Of a stretch of DNA of 14,338 nucleotides, positions 1 through 5,275 are shown one piece after another (position 1 is the first letter of the stretch; every line of letters begins with the position of its first letter). Source of the DNA: Burkholderiaceae bacterium (GTDB lineage Bacteria > Pseudomonadota > Gammaproteobacteria > Burkholderiales > Burkholderiaceae_D); the NCBI GenBank assembly GCA_031261905.1, contig JAISIS010000195.1, positions 1-14,338 on the forward strand, given 5' to 3'. The position numbers and the translations under genes are program-made. The notes under the pieces were generated by a model. That model was given only the letters and a program-made list of their open reading frames with translations. It made no database searches and had not been told where the DNA came from.

Positions 1-84
1 GAAAAGCTGATTGAAGTACGGGACAGGAAACTCGCGCAATCACTGGAAAACCTGTCCGGAATGCTGAATAAGTTTTCGCACTAA
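1..84 (+). CDS. 3' end of an unidentified gene (partial)
   Basis: Frame 1 is open from the first base to a TAA at 82-84 and encodes 27 residues ending in LNKFSH. The tail is rich in charged and leucine residues and could end in a helix, but it is too short to assign a family. It ends about 100 bp before the promoter proposed for manC, so it belongs to a separate upstream gene on the same strand. No clear intrinsic terminator follows it. The neighbouring GDP-fucose genes make a polysaccharide-related function possible, but nothing in these residues shows it. Confidence 0.5.
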   Translation, partial: EKLIEVRDRKLAQSLENLSGMLNKFSH

Positions 85-113
85 CCGGACTTAAGCGTTT
101 GGGTAATATTTCC

Positions 114-272
114 TGTGAGGCGCCATCGATAATATTTCTGACAGATTCACTACAGACTCATGAAAAACGGCCTGGTATTCCTGTTATACTTCACCGGTTT
201 TCACCATGAGAATCGCTGTTTTTACGCTATCCCCTATTTTTCCGCGTGCAATTTGTGAGACGCCATGGATAA
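114..272 (+). repeat. Imperfect 19-bp direct repeat, one copy over the manC start
   Basis: TGTGAGGCGCCATCGATAA (114-132) and TGTGAGACGCCATGGATAA (254-272) agree at 17 of 19 positions, 140 bp apart. The second copy contains the manC start codon; the first has ATC in its place. Similarity continues weakly for a few bases on both sides. It may be a relic of a local duplication or a paired regulatory site. The rest of the leader between 85 and 264 holds only the proposed promoter. Confidence 0.4.
182..190 (+). promoter_or_regulatory. Putative extended -10 promoter for the manC-gmd-fcl cassette
   Basis: TG at 182-183, one base, then TATACT at 185-190 form an extended -10 element. Transcription would start near 197 and leave a leader of about 68 nt before the manC ATG at 265. 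No good -35 hexamer stands 16-18 bp upstream, which is tolerated at extended -10 promoters. Assigned by eye only. Confidence 0.4.
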
Positions 273-1716
273 CTCTTCCTTGCTTATTCCGGTTATTTTA
301 TGCGGCGGCGCCGGTTCCCGGCTTTGGCCCGTATCGCGGGAATTACATCCCAAACCATTCATGCGGCTTTCGGATGGGCAGAGTTTGCTTCAAAAGGCCT
401 TTATAAGGGCAATTTATCTTCCGGGAGTAACAGACATCCTGACGGTGACGAACCGGGAACTTTTTTTCAAGACACAGGATGACTTTGACGAAGTCAACTC
501 TTCCGGCATCACGGTTTCCTACATACTGGAACCCTTTGGGCGCAATACCGCAGCGGCAGTAGCCGCCGCCGCGCTCCGTATTGCCGCAGAATACGGAGAG
601 GATGCCGTGATGCTGGTTTTGCCGGCAGATCATATCATTACCGATGAAGCCGCATTTCAACAGGCGGTATTGCGCGCAAACCGGCTCGCGCAAACCTGCA
701 AACTGGTAACCTTTGGCATCAGGCCAACCGGGCCGGAAACCGGCTACGGCTACATTGAGGCAAAATCGGAAGAGGTTCTGCGTTTCGTCGAGAAGCCTAC
801 CCTGGAGAAAGCGAAAGAGTATATCAGTTCCGGCAATTTTCTCTGGAATGCGGGCATGTTCTGCTTTACAGCAAACAGCATTATCCGGCAGATGGAGACT
901 CACTGCGCCGACATCCTGCACGCGGTACGGCAATGTATTGATGCCTCTTCACTCAAAACCGGTCAGGGCCTGACGCAACTGGAACTAAGCCCGCCTCTTT
1001 TCCGCAATGTGCCGGGTGATTCTATTGACTATGCCGTCATGGAAAAATCCAAAGATGTTGCCGTCGTGCCATGCAGTATCGGCTGGAGCGATATTGGATC
1101 GTGGACAGCTTTTGGCGACCTTATGGCCCCTGACCAGGACGGCAACCGTATTCATGGCGAAACGGCGTTGTACAATACCCGCAATTGCACCATTTGCAGT
1201 GATGACCGCCTGGTAAGCGCTGTAGGGGTTGAAAACCTGATAATTATAGATACTGCCGATGCGTTGCTGGTGGCGGAAAAATCGGATGTACAGCATGTCA
1301 GGCATATCTATAACGGGTTAAAAAACAGAAACCACGAAGCCTACAAACTGCACCGCACCGTTCACAGGCCCTGGGGAACCTATACTACCCTTGAAGAAGG
1401 GGACAACTTCAAAATCAAACGCATAGAAGTAGACCCTGGCGCCAGCCTGAGCCTGCAGTTGCATTACCATCGCAGCGAGCACTGGATTGTTGTCAGCGGC
1501 ATGGCAAAAGTGACAAATGGCGACACCGTTTTATTCGTAAACACGAATGAATCAACCTATATACCGGCAGGGCACCGGCACCGGCTGGAAAATCCGGGTA
1601 TGCTGCCGCTGATTATTATTGAAGTGCAAAGCGGGCAGTATCTGGGAGAGGATGACATCGTCCGCTTTGAAGATGCGTATGACCGCACGGCGGCAAATGA
1701 TGCAATAACCCATTGA
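265..1716 (+). CDS. manC: Mannose-1-phosphate guanylyltransferase / mannose-6-phosphate isomerase (bifunctional, type II)
   Basis: A cytoplasmic enzyme of the ManC/CpsB/AlgA family. The N-terminal half joins mannose-1-phosphate and GTP to make GDP-mannose. The C-terminal cupin half interconverts fructose-6-phosphate and mannose-6-phosphate. The nucleotidyltransferase signature GGAGSRLWPVSR lies at residues 14-25, followed by K30-P31. FVEKP is at 174-178 and WNAGMF at 194-199. The isomerase domain begins near 367 (RPWG) and carries the metal-site motif QLHYHRSEH at 398-406. The length of 483 residues is normal for the two-domain family. The ATG at 265 places the signature where family members have it, though the Shine-Dalgarno is weak (GTGAG about 6 nt upstream). 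The gene is first in a three-gene set with gmd and fcl, which use its GDP-mannose. I saw no truncation or missing catalytic residue. Confidence 0.95.
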   Translation: MDNSSLLIPVILCGGAGSRLWPVSRELHPKPFMRLSDGQSLLQKAFIRAIYLPGVTDILTVTNRELFFKTQDDFDEVNSSGITVSYILEPFGRNTAAAVAAAALRIAAEYGEDAVMLVLPADHIITDEAAFQQAVLRANRLAQTCKLVTFGIRPTGPETGYGYIEAKSEEVLRFVEKPTLEKAKEYISSGNFLWNAGMFCFTANSIIRQMETHCADILHAVRQCIDASSLKTGQGLTQLELSPPLFRNVPGDSIDYAVMEKSKDVAVVPCSIGWSDIGSWTAFGDLMAPDQDGNRIHGETALYNTRNCTICSDDRLVSAVGVENLIIIDTADALLVAEKSDVQHVRHIYNGLKNRNHEAYKLHRTVHRPWGTYTTLEEGDNFKIKRIEVDPGASLSLQLHYHRSEHWIVVSGMAKVTNGDTVLFVNTNESTYIPAGHRHRLENPGMLPLIIIEVQSGQYLGEDDIVRFEDAYDRTAANDAITH

Positions 1717-1761
1717 AGCATTGCGGCTTCAATGAACGAATCAGAAAACAAGGATACAGTT

Positions 1762-2850
1762 GTGAAGAAAACGGCGTTAATTACCGGCGTAACCGGTCAG
1801 GACGGTTCCTACCTGGCCGAGTTTTTATTGAACAAGGGTTACATGGTGCACGGGATTATCCGCCGTGCCTCACTCTTCAATACGGATCGGATTGAACATC
1901 TTTACCAGGGGCCGCATGTTCCTGACCGCCGTTTTATCCTGCATTATGGCGACATGACGGATTCATCCAGCCTTGTCAGGATCATCCAGCAGGTACAGCC
2001 GGATGAAATATACAATCTGGCCGCACAGTCGCATGTGGCGGTTTCATTTGAGGAGCCGGAATATACGGCCAATTCGGATGCACTGGGCGCCTTGAGGGTG
2101 CTGGAAGCACTACGGATACTGAAAATGGAGAAAAAAACCCGTTTTTATCAGGCGTCCACTTCAGAGCTTTATGGCCTGGTACAGGAAACCCCGCAGAAAG
2201 AAAGCACCCCTTTTTATCCGCGTTCGCCCTATGCGGTCGCCAAACTCTATGCCTACTGGATAACCGTCAATTACCGGGAGGCCTATGGCATGTACGCCTG
2301 TAACGGCATTTTGTTCAATCACGAAAGCCCTGTTCGCGGTGAAACCTTTGTAACCCGTAAAATTACCCGCGCGCTCTCACGCATCAAACTGGGAATGCAG
2401 GATTGCCTGTACCTTGGCAACCTTAACGCAAAGCGGGACTGGGGACACGCGCGGGATTATGTTGAAGCGCAATGGCTGATGCTGCAACAGGATACGCCGG
2501 AAGACTTTGTGATCGCAAGCGGTGTCCAGTACAGTGTGCGAGACTTCATCAACGCGGCGGCGGAAGAGTTGGGCATCAAGGTTAACTGGCAGGGAAGCGG
2601 CGTTGATGAAAAAGGATTCAATGATGCCGGGCAATGCATTGTAGCGGTTGATCCCCGTTACTTTCGTCCAACGGAGGTGGAAACGCTGCTGGGTGATGCC
2701 CGCAAGGCGCGTGAAAAACTGGGATGGAAACCAAAAACCAGCTTTGACGAACTGGTAAAGGAAATGGTTCGCGAGGATCTGAATAACGCGCGCCGTGACA
2801 AGCTGGTTGTAAATCATGGTTATACCGTCTATGAACACCAGGAGTCGTAA
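1762..2850 (+). CDS. gmd: GDP-mannose 4,6-dehydratase
   Basis: A short-chain dehydrogenase that converts GDP-D-mannose to GDP-4-keto-6-deoxymannose with a bound NADP(H), the first step towards GDP-L-fucose. In numbering from the GTG start, the cofactor loop [10 protein letters not shown] is at 9-18, T133 and E135 stand in STSELYG, and Y157-x3-K161 stand in SPYAVAK. These form the family's catalytic set. The later [15 protein letters not shown] block is also typical. An upstream in-frame ATG at 1732 would add ten polar residues. I prefer GTG 1762 because AAGGA lies 7 nt before it, the ATG has no good ribosome site, and the GTG product lines up with the usual family N-terminus. The length is then 362 residues. 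It lies 45 nt after manC (15 nt if the ATG is used) and ends 2 nt before fcl, so co-transcription is very likely. Confidence 0.93.
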   Translation: MKKTALITGVTGQDGSYLAEFLLNKGYMVHGIIRRASLFNTDRIEHLYQGPHVPDRRFILHYGDMTDSSSLVRIIQQVQPDEIYNLAAQSHVAVSFEEPEYTANSDALGALRVLEALRILKMEKKTRFYQASTSELYGLVQETPQKESTPFYPRSPYAVAKLYAYWITVNYREAYGMYACNGILFNHESPVRGETFVTRKITRALSRIKLGMQDCLYLGNLNAKRDWGHARDYVEAQWLMLQQDTPEDFVIASGVQYSVRDFINAAAEELGIKVNWQGSGVDEKGFNDAGQCIVAVDPRYFRPTEVETLLGDARKAREKLGWKPKTSFDELVKEMVREDLNNARRDKLVVNHGYTVYEHQES

Positions 2851-2852
2851 TC

Positions 2853-3785
2853 ATGGATAAGTCGGCCAGGATTTATGTGGCGGGGCATCGTGGCATGGTG
2901 GGTTCCGCCATTGTGCGCCAGCTTGAAAAGCGTGGATATACAAATCTGGTTATGCGCACGCATGATGAGCTTGATTTAACGCGTCAGCCGGAAGTTGAGG
3001 CATTTCTGGCGCGTGAAAAGCCCGATTATATTTTTATGGCGGCGGCCAAAGTGGGGGGCATACACGCCAACAATACCTATCGTGCCGATTTTATTTACCA
3101 GAACCTGATGATAACGGCCAATGTGGCCCATGCCGCCTGGCAGGCAGGTGTCCGGAAAATGATGTTTCTGGGTTCCAGTTGCATTTATCCGAGGCTGGCG
3201 CAGCAACCGATCAGGGAAGAAGAACTGTTGACAGGCTTGCTGGAAGAAACCAACGAGCCTTACGCCATTGCCAAGATTGCAGGCATAAAACTGTGCGAGA
3301 GTTATAACCGCCAGTACGGCACGCAATATGTTTCGGTGATGCCGACCAACCTCTATGGACCTAATGACAATTATGATCCGGAAAACAGCCATGTATTGCC
3401 GGCTTTGATCCGCAAGGCACATGAGGCAAAAATGCGGGAAGACAAAGAACTTGTCGTCTGGGGAACGGGCACGCCCATGCGTGAGTTCCTGTATGTGGAT
3501 GATATGGCGGATGCCTGTGTTTTTTTGATGGAGCGCGGCATCGGCGAAGGTTTGTTCAATATAGGAACCGGCGAGGATGTGACCATTAGGGAACTGGCGG
3601 AAACGGTGATGGAAGTCGTCGGATTCAGGGGACGCATCATGTTTGACAGCAGCAAGCCGGACGGCACGCCGAGAAAACTCCTGAATGTTGACCGGATGCG
3701 TGAGCTTGGCTGGAAAGCAAAGGTTTCGCTAAGGGATGGCATCGCTCAGGCATATGCCGATTTCCTGGAAAAGGGGAAATCTTAG
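2853..3785 (+). CDS. fcl: GDP-L-fucose synthase (epimerase/reductase)
   Basis: Converts GDP-4-keto-6-deoxymannose to GDP-L-fucose in two steps, 3,5-epimerisation and NADPH reduction. Also called WcaG. The Rossmann loop GHRGMVG is at residues 11-17. The catalytic residues are visible: S108 and C110 in GSSCIYP, Y137 and K141 in YAIAK, and H180 in ENSHVLP. They match the E. coli enzyme with a shift of one residue. The length of 310 is close to the usual 310-320. The ATG lies 2 nt after the gmd stop, and AGGAG stands 8 nt upstream, inside the end of gmd. This is the last gene of the cassette. No strong intrinsic terminator follows it before the AT-rich intergenic region. Confidence 0.94.
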   Translation: MDKSARIYVAGHRGMVGSAIVRQLEKRGYTNLVMRTHDELDLTRQPEVEAFLAREKPDYIFMAAAKVGGIHANNTYRADFIYQNLMITANVAHAAWQAGVRKMMFLGSSCIYPRLAQQPIREEELLTGLLEETNEPYAIAKIAGIKLCESYNRQYGTQYVSVMPTNLYGPNDNYDPENSHVLPALIRKAHEAKMREDKELVVWGTGTPMREFLYVDDMADACVFLMERGIGEGLFNIGTGEDVTIRELAETVMEVVGFRGRIMFDSSKPDGTPRKLLNVDRMRELGWKAKVSLRDGIAQAYADFLEKGKS

Positions 3786-3798
3786 ATGCAAGCATATA

Positions 3799-3812
3799 TT
3801 GATTAATATCAA
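3799..3812. promoter_or_regulatory. Perfect FNR/Anr-type box TTGAT-TAAT-ATCAA
   Basis: The sequence is an exact match to the FNR consensus TTGATnnnnATCAA, within a 6-4-6 inverted repeat whose outer pair is A/T. It is the only perfect copy I found when scanning the window for TTGAT. It lies 41 bp before the lipoprotein ATG at 3854. A plausible -35/-10 pair overlaps it: TTGATT 3799-3804, 18 bp, TATTAT 3823-3828. With that promoter the box covers the -35 element, which is a repressing geometry. Activation from -41.5 would need a start site near 3847, where I see no good -10. Confidence 0.5.
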
Positions 3813-3828
3813 TAGGTTATACTATTAT
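3799..3828 (+). promoter_or_regulatory. Putative promoter of the lipoprotein gene
   Basis: TTGATT at 3799-3804 and TATTAT at 3823-3828 are separated by 18 bp. An overlapping alternative -10, TATACT at 3818-3823, lacks a well-placed -35. Transcription would begin near 3835, leaving a leader of about 20 nt. The region is AT-rich, so chance matches are easy and the exact promoter is uncertain. Confidence 0.35.
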
Positions 3829-3853
3829 CTGGTCATCTCATGATGTCTTTTAT

Positions 3854-4525
3854 ATGATGAAACGCTTGCTTGTTATTTTGCTGGCTACGCTCTCTCTTGC
3901 CGCCTGTGTGCAGAGTATTGATGGTTATACTTCCGACCCGACTACGGTGGCGGCATTGAGCGCGTATAGCGGCAATAAAATCAGCGTAGGGGATTTTTCG
4001 GATTTTCCCGGTGAAGGGATCATCACCCAGTGCCGCGGCTACGGCGTTATCACCACACCGAACCACGAAAGCCTTGCACAGTATATCCGCAACGCTTTTA
4101 TCAGCGAACTGGAGCGCGCCAACGCCTATTCTCCTGATTCTCCCTATGTGATCAGCGGGAGAATCAACCAGCTTACGCTGAATACGATTTCTTTCGGCGA
4201 ATGGATCATCAAGATAACGCTGACTTCCAATAATGGCCGCTCCATCTCGGCCAGGGAAAATTACCGCTTTCAAAGCAATGTGGTCGGCATCAACACGTGC
4301 CAATTGGCAGGCGATACGCTTTCCGCAGCAATACGGAATGTTATCCGACAACTGGTTACCGCGCCTGATTTCAGGCTGCTGACGGAGCACTCCAACTATC
4401 CCAAAGCGAAGCCGCGCCATCAACAAACCGGCACACAACCGGACTCTGGTTACACGCCGGTAACGGAAGCCGCTCCCCAGTCCGTTACGCAGCAGGAAAC
4501 TACGCCGCTTCCCCGCGCCAAATAG
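3854..4525 (+). CDS. Putative outer-membrane lipoprotein of unknown function
   Basis: The 223-residue product begins with a typical lipoprotein signal: MMKR, a hydrophobic run, then the lipobox L15-A16-A17-C18. Cysteine 18 would be lipidated and become the mature N-terminus. Residue 19 is valine, not aspartate, so sorting to the outer membrane is expected under the E. coli Lol rule. The mature part has a roughly 150-residue mixed alpha/beta region (VGDFSDFPGEG, a cysteine near each end in ITQCRGYG and INTCQLAG), then a low-complexity Pro/Gln/Thr tail. I do not recognise the family. Either ATG of the ATGATG at 3854-3859 could be the start, and neither has a clear Shine-Dalgarno. The gene stands alone between the GDP-fucose cassette and convergent minus-strand genes, with an FNR-type box upstream and a terminator at its stop. 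Confidence 0.75.
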   Translation: MMKRLLVILLATLSLAACVQSIDGYTSDPTTVAALSAYSGNKISVGDFSDFPGEGIITQCRGYGVITTPNHESLAQYIRNAFISELERANAYSPDSPYVISGRINQLTLNTISFGEWIIKITLTSNNGRSISARENYRFQSNVVGINTCQLAGDTLSAAIRNVIRQLVTAPDFRLLTEHSNYPKAKPRHQQTGTQPDSGYTPVTEAAPQSVTQQETTPLPRAK

Positions 4526-4541
4526 CGCAAGGCGCGGTTTT
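4513..4541 (+). terminator. Intrinsic terminator overlapping the lipoprotein stop codon
   Basis: CCGCGCC (4513-4519) and GGCGCGG (4531-4537) form a perfect 7-bp GC stem with an 11-nt loop, followed by TTTT at 4538-4541. The TAG stop (4523-4525) sits inside the loop, so the 5' arm is coding sequence. The minus strand has no T-run after the stem, so the element works mainly for the plus strand. Confidence 0.8.
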
Positions 4542-4909
4542 CAGGCTTCTTCTTCCTGATGATCGCGCATCCATTGCATTTGTTCTTCCGTTAACGGGAT
4601 GCGGGTGTTCCATGTGTCGGTGGACCAGGCTGTCGCGCCGCAGTTATCGCAGGCCGGGCCTGTTGCGCCGCCCTGCGTCCGCCAGCCGTGCGGCATACCT
4701 CTGCCGCCACAAAAGGGGCACGGCAGAAGTGGCGCTTCTTCTTCCATCCCTTTCCATATGGCGGAAAACATTTCCGCAAATTCTGTGAAGGCGCTCATCA
4801 TGGCCTTGCCGATCCGCAGGAAAAAAATCAGCGGAAACAGCATCGGCATCAGCAAAATCAGGCAACAACGCCTGATAAGTGCGGACTGGATATGGAGAAT
4901 AGGAGGCAT
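4541..4909 (-). CDS. Lar-like zinc-ribbon protein (CPFCGG family), start uncertain
   Basis: The C-terminal half resembles the Lar/restriction-alleviation zinc-ribbon family common in phages: LPCPFCGG (C64, C67), then CDNCGA (C87, C90), then a WNTR motif at 100-103. The two CxxC pairs would bind one zinc. The last 20 residues are acidic and rich in Glu and Gln. From the longest ATG (4909) the protein has 122 residues with a hydrophobic segment at 17-33 flanked by RR and RxxK, as in a membrane anchor. That ATG has no Shine-Dalgarno. ATG 4798 (85 residues, MSAFTEF...) has AAGG 5 nt upstream and would drop the anchor. ATG 4747 is a third option. It is downstream of the 61-residue membrane gene on the same strand and convergent with the lipoprotein. 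Function is not known from sequence; anti-restriction activity is only a family-level possibility. Confidence 0.65.
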   Translation of the reverse strand: MPPILHIQSALIRRCCLILLMPMLFPLIFFLRIGKAMMSAFTEFAEMFSAIWKGMEEEAPLLPCPFCGGRGMPHGWRTQGGATGPACDNCGATAWSTDTWNTRIPLTEEQMQWMRDHQEEEA

Positions 4910-4967
4910 GGGAGGCTACCGGAACCGGCTCCGGCAATATTTCCTGGCAGTTTTGTTCAATCGCCGA

Positions 4968-5153
4968 TCAACGCAATTTACCCTTGCTCTTGAGGTATTT
5001 CACAAGGATAAAGCCAACAATTGCGGCAACCAGCAGCGCGTTGAGCACCCACTCATGGATGCTTTCGGTACTGAAATTGCCGTTTATCGCCGTTTTGACA
5101 GTCACCACCAGCCCGAAAACAACGGTGCCGATGAACAAAAAGAGTTTTTTCAT
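4968..5153 (-). CDS. Small two-helix membrane protein of unknown function
   Basis: The 61-residue product has two hydrophobic segments, about residues 4-19 and 37-53, joined by a polar loop (NGNFSTESIHEW). The N-terminus (MKK) and C-terminus (KYLKSKGKLR) are basic. By the positive-inside rule both ends would face the cytoplasm and the loop the periplasm. AGGG lies about 7 nt before the ATG. I do not recognise a family. The gene lies between relA and the Lar-like gene on the same strand, with 58 nt to the latter's longest start, so the two may be co-transcribed. Both are absent from the neighbourhood I would expect around relA, which suggests a small accessory insertion. Confidence 0.6.
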   Translation of the reverse strand: MKKLFLFIGTVVFGLVVTVKTAINGNFSTESIHEWVLNALLVAAIVGFILVKYLKSKGKLR

Positions 5154-5223
5154 GAGGATGCCCTGTGCATTTGTACGCGGATGCCTGATATCCGGATACG
5201 CATAAATTCCTGATTCCCATAAG

Positions 5224-5245
5224 TTTAACAGGCCAACGTGTTAAA
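5224..5245. repeat. Inverted repeat TTTAACA-N8-TGTTAAA between relA and the small membrane gene
   Basis: Perfect 7-bp arms (5224-5230 and 5239-5245) surround an 8-nt spacer. No T-run follows on either strand, so it is not a normal intrinsic terminator. It lies 30 nt past the relA stop and 71-92 bp upstream of the 61-residue gene, where an operator for that gene would fit. The role is inferred only from symmetry and position. Confidence 0.4.
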
Positions 5246-5275
5246 TGGGATAAAAACTGCCGCCTCTTTTCACCG

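Noticed and set aside
343..933. 196-codon minus-strand open frame inside manC
   Set aside because: manC is fully conserved in its own frame; the antisense product has no features.
4914..4935. Short GC hairpin (CCGGA/TCCGG) between the two small minus-strand genes
   Set aside because: Only 5 bp with no T-run on either strand; common in GC-rich spacers.
4599..5213. 204-codon plus-strand open frame across the two small minus-strand genes
   Set aside because: The minus-strand readings show a zinc ribbon and a convincing two-helix membrane protein with ribosome sites. The plus frame has no domain and spans their intergenic gap.
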